DNA from: JAABPW01 sp037132275
GTDB lineage: Bacteria; Verrucomicrobiota; Kiritimatiellia; CAIKKV01; CAITUY01
Length of the DNA stretch: 47,123 nt
Direction: 5' to 3'
NCBI GenBank assembly: GCA_037132275.1
Contig: JBAXPK010000015.1
Location: 1-47,123, forward strand
Below are positions 32,581 to 40,601 of this stretch, one piece after another. The notes under the pieces are model-generated. The model saw only the letters and a program-made list of their open reading frames with translations. It had not been told where the DNA came from and ran no database searches. Both the position numbers and the translations under genes were made by a program. The number at the start of each line of letters is the position of its first letter. The stretch's first letter is position 1.

Positions 32581-33585
32581 TTAAGCGTCCGTTATTTCGA
32601 CCACATCGAAGCCGGCCATTTCTAACATCCGCCGGTCAGCCTGATACCCTTGCCCGGGCGTGGTGAGATAACCTGAGGTGAACATGGAATTTGCCGGATA
32701 GAGGGCCAGAACCTGAAGCGGGCCAAGGCAGGCTTCCCGCCCCCCCGCGATGCGGATTTCCCGGTCGGGATGAACAAACCGGAAAAGCGCCAGAGTGCGA
32801 AGCACATCGCCAGCGGCAATCCGCGGCCGATTCATAAGTCCGGTTCCCGGTCGTGGATCCAGAAAATTCAGGGGAATGGAATCCGCCTTCACGTCACGCA
32901 TGGCAATGGCCAAGCCCACCCGATCCTCCAGCGTCTCGCCCATGCCCATCAGGCCGCCGCTGCAAAGCTCCATCCCCGCCGACTTTACCCGCGCCGCCGT
33001 AGCCTTGCGCTCCGCATAGGAATGGGTTGTGCAAATGGTGGGGAAAAATTGTTCCGAGGTTTCCAGGTTGTGATTGTACCTGTCCACGCCGGCGGCCTTG
33101 AGTTCCGCCGCCTGCCCGTCGGTAAGAATCCCGAGCGACACGCAAATCGACAGGGGAGACTCGCGCTTGATCCGCCGTACCGCCCTGGCAATCCGCTCAA
33201 GAACCTCAGGCGATGGAGAACGACCGCTTGTGACAATACAATACCGGATGGCGCCCATCTCCCTGGCTTCCCGGGCGCCCTGCAGCAATTCCTCCTCGCT
33301 CTGGAGCGGATAACAGGGCACGACACCCGTGCTGGCACTGGACTGGCTACAATACGCGCAATCCTCGCTGCATCCCCCGCTTTTGGCGTTTCGAATGACA
33401 TGCAGGCTAACTTTCCGGGCAAAATAATGATGGCGCAGTAGAAACGCCGCATTCAACAACCCCAGGAGTTCATTTTCATCCGACTTAAGAATAGCCAAAG
33501 CCTCATCACGCTGGAGCCCCTCGCCTGCCAGCACACGGCGGCTCAAGGCATCCCAGTCACATTTCGCATCCGGTAATCGAGTCAT
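32581..33585 (-). CDS. bioB: biotin synthase
   Basis: A 334-residue radical SAM enzyme inserting sulfur into dethiobiotin. The cluster motif GCSEDCAYCSQS has Cys 72, 76 and 79. Other family blocks: DRYNHNLETSEQFFPTICTTHSYAERKAT, GMELCSGGLMGMGETLEDRVGLA, SIPLNFLDPRPGT, RIAGGREACLGPLQ. The ATG at 33585 is chosen; another in-frame ATG at 33627 would add 14 residues without homology. It reads divergently from the ATP-cone kinase gene. It is not next to other biotin genes. Confidence 0.94.
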   Translation of the reverse strand: MTRLPDAKCDWDALSRRVLAGEGLQRDEALAILKSDENELLGLLNAAFLLRHHYFARKVSLHVIRNAKSGGCSEDCAYCSQSSASTGVVPCYPLQSEEELLQGAREAREMGAIRYCIVTSGRSPSPEVLERIARAVRRIKRESPLSICVSLGILTDGQAAELKAAGVDRYNHNLETSEQFFPTICTTHSYAERKATAARVKSAGMELCSGGLMGMGETLEDRVGLAIAMRDVKADSIPLNFLDPRPGTGLMNRPRIAAGDVLRTLALFRFVHPDREIRIAGGREACLGPLQVLALYPANSMFTSGYLTTPGQGYQADRRMLEMAGFDVVEITDA

Positions 33586-33719
33586 AGTCTGGTTCTTTCG
33601 GTTAGCAAACCCGGCTATTCTTGCCATGGCGGGGGTACAGTATCAAGAACGGAAAGCCCGGCGTGAAGGGAATGGCTCGCGGCTTGCTTTCCACCGGGCT
33701 GTTTTGTATTTCTCTCTGC

Positions 33720-35066
33720 ATGTCAATAACGGGCGCCCTAACCTCCATCGTCAAGCGGAACGGTAATCTGGTCACGTATGACCGTGAACGGATCACCAGC
33801 GCCATCTTCAAGGCAACCGCCTCCACGGGGGCTCCGGATCGGGCGTTGGCGGAATTGCTCGCGGAACAGGTCGAAAAGGCCCTGGCCGTCGCCTATCACG
33901 GGGACATGCTACCGTCCGTCGAGGATATTCAGGACATCGTCGAAAAGTGCCTGATTGAGAACCAACAGGTCAAGTTGGCCCGGAATTATATCGCCTACCG
34001 GCAACAGCGGGCCATGCTACGGGCCACCAAGGGCTATTCCTTCGAAGTCACCGACAATATTCCCTACAAGAAGATCTACGAGGTGCTCCTGTGGAACATG
34101 GCGCACCAGTGCGAAAGCGTGGAGTCCCTGAATCACCATATTCGCAATGGATCGTTCACGGGACTGGTGCGCACCGCCGAGGATCGGTTTTCTGCGGAGA
34201 TTCAGGGAGCATCAGAAGCCATCCTCGCGCGGGGGAATGCAACGCGCCTGATCATCATCTCCGGGCCCTCCTCCTCCGGCAAAACCACCACCACCATTAA
34301 ACTCGGCGAGGCTCTCAAGGCCAGCGGGCTTCGCCTCAAGTCGATCAATATCGACAACTATTTCTATGACCTTGAAAAACACCCGCGTGACGAGTTCGGG
34401 GACTATGACTACGAAACCCCGCAAGCCCTGAATCTTGAGTTGATCAATGCCCATCTCGGCGATCTGCTGGCGGGGCGCACCGTTAGAACCCCGTTTTACA
34501 ACTTCAAGACCGGCGTCAGTACCCTGAATGTCAACGAGATGCATTTGGCGGATAACGAAATTCTGCTTCTGGACAGCCTGCACGGGCTTTATGGCGACAT
34601 GACAAAAGCCGTTCCGGCCGCCAATAAGTTCGGGCTATATGTGGAGACGCTGGGACAGTTGCGCGCCGCCGATGGAACGTTCATGAGATGGGCCGATAAC
34701 CGGCTACTGCGACGGATGATCCGCGACCAGGCCCACCGGAACCTGCAGCCCATGGGCACCCTGACCCACTGGCATTACGTCCGGCGTAGTGAGTTGAAAC
34801 ACATCATTCCCTTTATCGGCGAGGCCGACTTCATTCTGAATACCGCCCTGCCCTACGAATTGCCGCTCTTGAAGGCGAGGTTATGGGAATACCTGCCCCA
34901 GGCCATGGAATCCTTCCGCCAGGATCACCGCCGCCAGGATGCCTATGTCCGGGCCAAACGGGTTCATAACCTTCTCGAGCCCCTTGACGCGGTATCCGAC
35001 GACCATGCAGTGCCGGCAACCTCCCTGTTGCGCGAATTTATCGGCGGCAGCCAGTACTCCTATTAG
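33720..35066 (+). CDS. ATP-cone / uridine-kinase-like fusion protein
   Basis: A 448-residue two-domain protein. Residues about 8-100 form an ATP-cone (TSIVKRNGNLVTYDRERITSAIFKA ... ARNYIAYRQQRA), the nucleotide-sensing module of NrdR and ribonucleotide reductases. Residues about 175-400 form a P-loop kinase of the uridine kinase/phosphoribulokinase type: IIISGPSSSGKTTTTIKL (P-loop 182-189), SINIDNYFYD, DYDYETPQALNLELI and LLLDSLHGLYG. It probably phosphorylates a nucleoside or a sugar, with the cone responding to ATP/dATP level (inference). The start is uncertain: ATG 33720 fits the domain; ATG 33672 and an open frame to 33621 exist. No clear Shine-Dalgarno sequence. Confidence 0.85.
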   Translation: MSITGALTSIVKRNGNLVTYDRERITSAIFKATASTGAPDRALAELLAEQVEKALAVAYHGDMLPSVEDIQDIVEKCLIENQQVKLARNYIAYRQQRAMLRATKGYSFEVTDNIPYKKIYEVLLWNMAHQCESVESLNHHIRNGSFTGLVRTAEDRFSAEIQGASEAILARGNATRLIIISGPSSSGKTTTTIKLGEALKASGLRLKSINIDNYFYDLEKHPRDEFGDYDYETPQALNLELINAHLGDLLAGRTVRTPFYNFKTGVSTLNVNEMHLADNEILLLDSLHGLYGDMTKAVPAANKFGLYVETLGQLRAADGTFMRWADNRLLRRMIRDQAHRNLQPMGTLTHWHYVRRSELKHIIPFIGEADFILNTALPYELPLLKARLWEYLPQAMESFRQDHRRQDAYVRAKRVHNLLEPLDAVSDDHAVPATSLLREFIGGSQYSY

Positions 35067-35078
35067 CCATTTCACGGA

Positions 35079-35113
35079 TTGACACTATAGCGATGTGTAG
35101 TATTATAGCTATA
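35079..35113 (+). promoter_or_regulatory. promoter and operator-like palindrome of the toxin-antitoxin module
   Basis: TTGACA (35079-35084), a 16-nt spacer and TATTAT (35101-35106) form a strong promoter 25 nt after the end of the kinase gene. The perfect palindrome TATAGCTATA (35104-35113) overlaps the -10, and another CTATAG occurs at 35085-35090. Ribbon-helix-helix antitoxins repress their own promoters through such short AT-rich palindromes, so this is the probable autoregulatory site. Confidence 0.65.
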
Positions 35114-35137
35114 GGTATCAACATTGAGGTGTAGGCC

Positions 35138-35371
35138 ATGAGAACAGTTCAAATGACACTTGATGAAAGTCTTGTTCAAACCGTGGACAGGGTTGCAAAG
35201 TATTTACACACGACACGCTCAGCGTTTACGCGCGACGCACTTCAACAGGCCGTCGCACGGATTAAAACGCAGAGACTCGAAGAGAAACACCGGAAAGGGT
35301 ATCTAAATCACCCGATGGGCGCCGATGAAGTCGGAGTGTGGGAGACCGAACAGAAGTGGGGTGATGAATGA
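35138..35371 (+). CDS. ribbon-helix-helix antitoxin (MazE-like)
   Basis: A 77-residue antitoxin. The N-terminus MRTVQMTLDESLVQTVDRVAKYL with TRSAFTRDALQQAVARI is a ribbon-helix-helix DNA-binding domain; the charged C-terminus (from about 50, HRKGYLNHPMGADEVGVWE) would wrap the toxin. The Shine-Dalgarno GAGGTG lies 9 nt before the ATG. It overlaps the toxin gene by 4 nt (ATGA), as usual for such pairs. It likely represses its own promoter. Confidence 0.9.
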   Translation: MRTVQMTLDESLVQTVDRVAKYLHTTRSAFTRDALQQAVARIKTQRLEEKHRKGYLNHPMGADEVGVWETEQKWGDE

Positions 35372-35685
35372 AGCGTGGCGATGTCCGTTGGTACAGGTTC
35401 GGCCAGCCAGATAAAAACCGCCCTGTTGTCATCTTGACCCGGGACTCCATCATACCCCACCTGGGAGAGGTGACCGTCGCGCCGGTGACCTCCACCATTC
35501 GGGACATACCCAGCGAAGTGTTGTTGGATAAGGCGGACGGCATGCCCAAAAAATGCGCCGTCAATTGCGATCACATGCAAACCGTTGCGAAAGCCAGAAT
35601 CGGATCTCTCGTCACATCGCTTTCTTCCGCACGTATGCGTGAACTCCGAGCCGCCATTTCATTTGCCATTGCCCTGAATGAGTAG
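35368..35685 (+). CDS. MazF/PemK-family endoribonuclease toxin
   Basis: A 105-residue toxin of the PemK/MazF fold, which cleaves single-stranded RNA at specific short sites. Family marks: MKRGDVRWYRFGQPDKNRPVVILTRDS, VTVAPVTSTIRDIPSEVLL, and KCAVNCDHMQTVAKARIG (with the usual Asp in NCDH). The cleavage motif cannot be read from sequence. Its stop codon is within the remains of a nucleoside hydrolase gene on the other strand, which marks one end of the transferred segment. Confidence 0.92.
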   Translation: MKRGDVRWYRFGQPDKNRPVVILTRDSIIPHLGEVTVAPVTSTIRDIPSEVLLDKADGMPKKCAVNCDHMQTVAKARIGSLVTSLSSARMRELRAAISFAIALNE

Positions 35686-35793
35686 CGGCATATCAGGGCA
35701 GCGCAGCAGCATTGCCAATGCCCAGGTATCATCAATATCGGTTCCAATATCAGTATCCAAAATCACAGGAATGGTTTGCTTCAACTTTGGCAT
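35659..35793 (-). pseudogene. N-terminal stump of a nucleoside hydrolase (IunH family)
   Basis: A 44-codon minus-strand frame with GGAGA before its ATG at 35793. It encodes MPKLKQTIPVI, LDTDIGTDIDDTWALAMLL and RCPDMPLL, the start of an inosine-uridine nucleoside hydrolase. DTDIGTDIDD is the calcium/ribose-binding Asp cluster. Homology ends near codon 35, opposite the mazF stop; the last codons run into the 3' end of mazF. Family proteins have about 310 residues, so more than 85 percent is missing. It follows bioA by 23 nt and was probably the last gene of that unit before it was cut off by arrival of the toxin-antitoxin module. Confidence 0.8.
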
Positions 35794-35816
35794 TGAAAGT
35801 CTCCTACAAAAAACGC

Positions 35817-37160
35817 CTATTGATGGTGTTCCCCGTCCCGAATAACTTTGCCAATAGCCTGAACGAGATAGCGTAAAACCGGCTCAGGGATGACGAGCGG
35901 AGGCATGACGTAGATGACGGGGCCAAGGGGGCGCAACAGAATGCCGTTGGCACGGAGCCGATCCCGGACCTGAATGGCGCGGCGGGTTCCGGTTCCCTCG
36001 CTGTCATCCTCAAGTTCAACCACCCCGATCATCCCCAGGGAACGGATATTGCGCACCCCGGGAATGCCGGCCAGAGCGCTCAGTTCTTCAGTCAGCACCC
36101 GCGCCATGGCGGCGGACTGCGCCACTATCCCCTCCTCCTCATAAACCCGTAATGTGGCAATGGCGGCGGCGGCGGCAATCGGGTTTCCAGCAAACGTGTG
36201 CCCATGATAAAAGGTATGGTCTTCCGGCTGATCGCGGAAGGTTTCATAAATTGCATCGCGAACCACGGCGGCGCTGATGGGCAGATATCCGGCAGACAGG
36301 CTTTTGCCGATGCAGACAATGTCGGGCACAATACCGGCATGTTCAAAGGCGAACATTTTCCCAGTACGTCCCATTCCCACCGCGATTTCATCGGCGATCA
36401 GAAGCACGCCCTCTTTTTGGCACAATTCCGCCAGGCTTCTCAGATACTCGGCGTTGTGGATTCGCATGCCGCCCGATCCCTGACACATTGGCTCAATGAT
36501 TACCGCCGCAAGTTCATGCGCATGCTCCCTGACAATGGTGCGCATCGTATCAAAACACGCCCGGAGACACGCCTCTTCCGGTTCGTGAAAGGCGCAGGTT
36601 CCGCAACAAGGCGATGGGGCCTGAAACACAGGGAAAAGAGCGCCTTTGAACGGCTTATGAAACTGATCCAGGTAGCCGACCGACACGGCGCCTAACGTAT
36701 CGCCGTGATAAGCGAAATCCAGAGAGACAAACTTCTGTTTATGGGGTTGGCCCATATTATACCAGTACTGCAACGCAATCTTGAGGGCGGCCTCCACGGC
36801 GCATGAACCGTCGCTGGCAAACATCACGCGCCGGTCGTCGGGAAACAACCCCACAATCATGGAGGCCAATTCGATGGCGCGGGGGTGCGATAAATTACCG
36901 AGAATACTGTGCTGGAGTTCCCGTGTTTGCCGGATAATCGCTTCGACAATCGCAGGATGCCCATGCCCGAGATTGCAGGCCCACCAGGAGGAGATGGCAT
37001 CCAAGTACTTTTGGCCTTCATCATCATAGAGGTAAACCCCCTCGCCATGCGTGATGACGGGAAGCGGCCCGGCCTTAAGCGCCGAGAAACGGGTGTAAGG
37101 GTGCCATAGACTCTGGCGATCCAAGGTCTGATAACGTGATCGGGTGGATTCGTTTTGCAT
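35817..37160 (-). CDS. bioA: adenosylmethionine-8-amino-7-oxononanoate aminotransferase
   Basis: A 447-residue PLP-dependent aminotransferase making DAPA in biotin synthesis. Blocks: LWHPYTRFSALKAGPLPV, LDAISSWWACNLGHGHPAIVEA, FASDGSCAVEAALKIALQYW, YHGDTLGAVSVGYLDQFH, the LIADEIAVGMGRTGKMFAFEHAG Asp, PLP lysine in GKSLSAGYLPISA, and HGHTFAGNPIAAAAA. The Cys-containing segment (SPCCGTCAFHEPEEACLRAC) resembles longer BioA variants. The amino donor may be SAM or, in some variants, lysine. The stop of ogt lies 2 nt upstream of its start, so the two are coupled; the DUF502 gene precedes them. Confidence 0.93.
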   Translation of the reverse strand: MQNESTRSRYQTLDRQSLWHPYTRFSALKAGPLPVITHGEGVYLYDDEGQKYLDAISSWWACNLGHGHPAIVEAIIRQTRELQHSILGNLSHPRAIELASMIVGLFPDDRRVMFASDGSCAVEAALKIALQYWYNMGQPHKQKFVSLDFAYHGDTLGAVSVGYLDQFHKPFKGALFPVFQAPSPCCGTCAFHEPEEACLRACFDTMRTIVREHAHELAAVIIEPMCQGSGGMRIHNAEYLRSLAELCQKEGVLLIADEIAVGMGRTGKMFAFEHAGIVPDIVCIGKSLSAGYLPISAAVVRDAIYETFRDQPEDHTFYHGHTFAGNPIAAAAAIATLRVYEEEGIVAQSAAMARVLTEELSALAGIPGVRNIRSLGMIGVVELEDDSEGTGTRRAIQVRDRLRANGILLRPLGPVIYVMPPLVIPEPVLRYLVQAIGKVIRDGEHHQ

Positions 37161-37162
37161 GA

Positions 37163-37489
37163 TTACCCTCCCTGATATGAAAACAACCGCCGGGGATCCG
37201 ACAGGCGCCCGGACTCAAATCTGACGCCCTCCCCGGCCAGCAACCGTTCCTTACGGGCAATCGCACCCCCCCGGGTTTCACCCTGAAAGCCGCCCAGTTT
37301 CAGACTGGCGGCAATCACCCGGTGACACGGCACCTTCGGAGCATATGGATTAATCCGCAAGGCCTGCCCGACGGCCCGTGGGGAACCGCACTTGATAAAC
37401 GCCGCCACGCCACCATAGGTAGCCACTTTTCCCTTTGGAATACGGCTGACCGCCTCATACACCCGCCGCTGAAATGGTGTCACAGTCAT
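37163..37489 (-). CDS. ogt: methylated-DNA-protein cysteine methyltransferase (short)
   Basis: A 108-residue DNA repair protein consisting of only the C-terminal MGMT domain. VPCHRVIAA gives the alkyl-acceptor Cys55 (PCHR), so it should still transfer O6-alkyl groups, unlike ATL proteins with Trp there. Helix-turn-helix PRAVGQALRINPYAPKV precedes it, and RVYEAVSRIPKGKVATYGGVA is the N-terminal part of the domain. It lies 24 nt after DUF502 and 2 nt before bioA on the same strand. Confidence 0.92.
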   Translation of the reverse strand: MTVTPFQRRVYEAVSRIPKGKVATYGGVAAFIKCGSPRAVGQALRINPYAPKVPCHRVIAASLKLGGFQGETRGGAIARKERLLAGEGVRFESGRLSDPRRLFSYQGG

Positions 37490-37513
37490 GATATGTAACC
37501 TACCGCTGGACTG

Positions 37514-38155
37514 TTACAGGTGATTGTCATCGACCGGCCGCGTCAATAGGGTATCGGGAGCGATCACCCCGCCCGAGATCAACATCTTAAACGCCTCTTC
37601 AACCGTCATATCCGTAATCCGCACCTCCTGTACCGGAACCAGATGAAGAAACCCTGAGGTGGGCAGCGGGGACATCGGGATAAAGATGCGGCACCACTTC
37701 ACGCCCGCTTCATCGGTGGTAATCCCTGTAAAAAAGCCAATGGCCTTGATCCCGGGTCGGGGATATTCAATCACCACAACCGATTTGAAGGTTTTCCTGT
37801 TAGGCATCGAAACAGAATCCACGACCTGTTTGGCCGCAGAATAGATGGTCTTAATGATGGGAATACGCAGGATTAGCGACTCACCCCAAAGCAAAAACCG
37901 CTGGCCGACCACACGTCCGGCAATTATTCCTGTCACCAAGACGAGCATGATAAAAGCCATAATGGAAATCATCACTTCAACCCAGTATGGCACCTCCATG
38001 GGGAGTCGGCTTACCAGAGGCTGCAGGACGGAGGCCATGGCGTTGAAGCTAGCCATCACAACCACATAGGTCACCCACAGCGGCACCAGAACAAATAACC
38101 CCGATATCAATTGATTGCGGAGATAGCGCTGAAGTGTTTGTCGCTTTGAGGTCAT
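37514..38155 (-). CDS. DUF502-family membrane protein
   Basis: A 213-residue inner-membrane protein of unknown function. Two membrane helices near the start (LISGLFVLVPLWVTYVVV and VMISIMAFIMLVLVTGIIAGRVVG) are followed by the family block IPIIKTIYSAAKQVVDSV, then FKSVVVIEYPRPGIKAIGFFTG, KWCRIFIPMSPLPTSGFLHLVPVQEV, and VEEAFKMLISGGVIAP at the end. This matches DUF502 throughout. It is upstream of ogt and bioA and 17 nt downstream of nfnB on the same strand. Confidence 0.88.
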   Translation of the reverse strand: MTSKRQTLQRYLRNQLISGLFVLVPLWVTYVVVMASFNAMASVLQPLVSRLPMEVPYWVEVMISIMAFIMLVLVTGIIAGRVVGQRFLLWGESLILRIPIIKTIYSAAKQVVDSVSMPNRKTFKSVVVIEYPRPGIKAIGFFTGITTDEAGVKWCRIFIPMSPLPTSGFLHLVPVQEVRITDMTVEEAFKMLISGGVIAPDTLLTRPVDDNHL

Positions 38156-38172
38156 GATCGATTCAGAAATAT

Positions 38173-39663
38173 TCAGACTTCCAATAACGCATTAATCGAG
38201 GTGGCGGCACGGCGGCCCTCGCCCATAGCTAGAATAACCGTCGCGGCTCCCAGCACAATGTCACCCCCCGCGAAAATGCGATCGAGCGAAGTCTTGCCGT
38301 TATCATCCACAATGATGTTTCCCCATTTCGTGGTCTTCAGGCCATCGGTCGTCCGGGGAATCAGCGGATTGGAATCATTGCCGATGGCAATGATAACGGT
38401 TCCCACATCCCGAATGAACTCACTGCCCTTGATTTCGACTGGGCGTCGGCGTCCGGATGCATCCGGTTCGCCGAGTTCATACCGCAAGCATTCCATCGCC
38501 TTGACACACCCGTTTTCATCACCAATCAGGCGCTTGGCGTTTTCGAGAAGGTGGAAGATCACCCCTTCCTCCTTGGCATGAGCGATCTCCTCAACACGCG
38601 CGGGCATCTCGACCTCGGTTCGGCGATAGATGATGTGGACTTCCTCTGCGCCCAGTCGCACCGCAGTACGCGCCGCATCCATGGCCACATTTCCACCGCC
38701 CAGAACCGCAACTTTACCGGTCCGGTAGATGGGGGTATCCGCTTTCCCAAAGTCATACGCCTTCATCAGGTTCGCCCGGGTCAGATACTCATTGGCGGAA
38801 AACACCCCCACCAGGTTTTCACCTTCCATGTTCATGAACTTTGGCAACCCGGCGCCGGTTCCGATAAATACCGCGTCAAATCCATCTTCATCCAACAGCG
38901 CCATCAGCTTCCGCGTCCGCCCAATCACAAAGTTGGTATGCAATTCCACGCCCATCCGGGTCAGCGCGTCGATTTCCGCCTGCACAATGCTCTTGGGAAG
39001 ACGAAATTCTGGAATGCCATATACCAGCACTCCGCCCGGCTTATGGAAAGCCTCAAACATGACCACCTTGTGGCCCTCGCGCCGGACATCTGCCGCCACG
39101 GTGATGCTGGCGGGTCCCGTCCCAATCACCGCGACCTTTTTTCCGGTTTCAGGCTTGATGACCGGCGGCTGGGTTTTACCGGATTCACGCTCCAGGTCAG
39201 CCACGTATCGTTCGACTCGCCCGATTGAAACCGCCTTATCGACGCTTTTCAGGGCTTTACCAACCGTACAGTTTTCCTGACATTGAACTTCCTGGGGACA
39301 AACCCGCCCGCACACGGAAGGCAACAGGCTGTTCTTCTTGATGATGCCGCACGCCCCCAGAAAATCACCTTCCGCCGCCGCCTTCAGGAAACCGGGAATA
39401 TCAATCCGGACCGGACACCCCTGGATGCAGGGGGCATTCTTGCATTGCAGACAGCGCAAGGATTCCAACTGGGCCTGCTCGGGCGTATACCCCAACGCCA
39501 CTTCTTTGACATTTCTCCGCCGGACAGCAGGATCCTGGGTAGGCATCTCCTGGGCTGGAATGGACAGCCGCTCCTTGGGAGTTAACGGCGTGGTCCGTTT
39601 CTGAATCGTATCCAATACCTTACAAGCCGCTTCAGTCAGGGATTCAGGGGTAACGTGACTCAT
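38173..39663 (-). CDS. nfnB: NfnB-type large subunit, NADPH-dependent flavoprotein (GltD-like)
   Basis: A 496-residue Fe-S flavoprotein of the glutamate synthase small-subunit superfamily. Two [4Fe-4S] sites lie near the start: CLQCKNAPCIQGCPVRIDIP and CGRVCPQEVQCQENC. Two dinucleotide sites follow: KVAVIGTGPASITVAADVRREGH (FAD) and KVAVLGGGNVAMDAARTAVRLGAEEV (NADPH). Beside it is a ferredoxin-reductase-type small subunit, so the pair fits NfnAB, which links NADH, NADPH and ferredoxin by electron bifurcation in anaerobes; sulfide dehydrogenase SudAB has the same makeup. The start overlaps nfnA by 4 nt (ATGA). It is a little larger than GltD. Confidence 0.85.
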   Translation of the reverse strand: MSHVTPESLTEAACKVLDTIQKRTTPLTPKERLSIPAQEMPTQDPAVRRRNVKEVALGYTPEQAQLESLRCLQCKNAPCIQGCPVRIDIPGFLKAAAEGDFLGACGIIKKNSLLPSVCGRVCPQEVQCQENCTVGKALKSVDKAVSIGRVERYVADLERESGKTQPPVIKPETGKKVAVIGTGPASITVAADVRREGHKVVMFEAFHKPGGVLVYGIPEFRLPKSIVQAEIDALTRMGVELHTNFVIGRTRKLMALLDEDGFDAVFIGTGAGLPKFMNMEGENLVGVFSANEYLTRANLMKAYDFGKADTPIYRTGKVAVLGGGNVAMDAARTAVRLGAEEVHIIYRRTEVEMPARVEEIAHAKEEGVIFHLLENAKRLIGDENGCVKAMECLRYELGEPDASGRRRPVEIKGSEFIRDVGTVIIAIGNDSNPLIPRTTDGLKTTKWGNIIVDDNGKTSLDRIFAGGDIVLGAATVILAMGEGRRAATSINALLEV

Positions 39664-40535
39664 GACCGGCTCCGCTCCTTTTCGCGAATTTCCGCATCGA
39701 GATGACACTGATTATGGGCGTGATCCTCCAGTTTTCGATACGCCTTAAGTCGTTGCATCATGTTATCGAAATCCACCTTGTGCCCGTCAAACTCAGGGCC
39801 ATCCACACAGACAAACTTCGTCTGCCCCCCCACCGTTACACGGCATCCGCCACACATGCCGGTCCCGTCAATCATGATGGTATTGAGCGAGACCATGGTC
39901 GGCACGCCGAACGGGCGTGTGCTCTCAGCACAGAACTTCATCATGATCGGGGGTCCAATCGCCACGGCCAGATTGGGTTTTGGCACGCGTCCACAAACCT
40001 CCTTCAAGGGCTCTGTCACCAAAGCCTTCCGTCCGTACGACCCGTCATCCGTACAGACAATAAATTCATCCGCCAACGCCCTCATCTCCTCCTCCAAGAT
40101 CACCAGGCTGCGGGTTCGGGCACCAACGATGACGATAATCCTGTTTCCGGCGGCCTTCATTCCCTTAACAATCGGATGCAAGGGGGCGACTCCGATGCCG
40201 CCGCCCACGCACACCACAGTGCCGAATTTCTCAATATGGGTGGGTTGCCCCAAGGGACCCAGCACGCTCTGAATGGTATCTCCGACCTGTTTCTCGGCCA
40301 GATTGTGGGTGGTTTTGCCAACCGCTTGAAAAATGATGGTGACAGAGCCTTCAACCGGGTCCGCATCGGCGATCGTCAGGGGGATTCGTTCCCCGTATTC
40401 GTTATCAAGCTGAACGATGATGAATTGTCCTGGCAGGCGTTCCCGGGCAATATGCGGCGCGTTAATCCGCATCAGGTATACGTCATCAGACAATTGTTTC
40501 CGGAGCAATATTGTATTCACAGTCCGCCCTTCCAT
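39660..40535 (-). CDS. nfnA: NfnA-type small subunit, NAD(H)/FAD ferredoxin reductase
   Basis: A 291-residue flavoprotein of the PyrK/NfnA group. FAD site: RLPGQFIIVQLDNEYGERIPLTIADAD (with ERIPLT as the family RxPLS/T), NAD site: VVCVGGGIGVAPLHPIVKGMK. A C-terminal [2Fe-2S] cluster has GTGMCGGCRV and later FVCVDGPEFDG. It forms an operon with the large subunit (overlap ATGA). ATG 40535 gives MEGRTVNTILLRKQ, matching the family start; TTG 40568 is also open, with AGGGTGA close before it. Confidence 0.85.
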   Translation of the reverse strand: MEGRTVNTILLRKQLSDDVYLMRINAPHIARERLPGQFIIVQLDNEYGERIPLTIADADPVEGSVTIIFQAVGKTTHNLAEKQVGDTIQSVLGPLGQPTHIEKFGTVVCVGGGIGVAPLHPIVKGMKAAGNRIIVIVGARTRSLVILEEEMRALADEFIVCTDDGSYGRKALVTEPLKEVCGRVPKPNLAVAIGPPIMMKFCAESTRPFGVPTMVSLNTIMIDGTGMCGGCRVTVGGQTKFVCVDGPEFDGHKVDFDNMMQRLKAYRKLEDHAHNQCHLDAEIREKERSRS

Positions 40536-40601
40536 TGCACGTAAAAGCCGGGTGATATTGACATTCAAATCACCCTATCTCAAGAACAATACCACTACCG
40601 G

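Noticed and set aside
39702..40544. Plus-strand frame of 280 codons
   Set aside because: Antisense to nfnA; His-rich composition is a by-product of the opposite frame.
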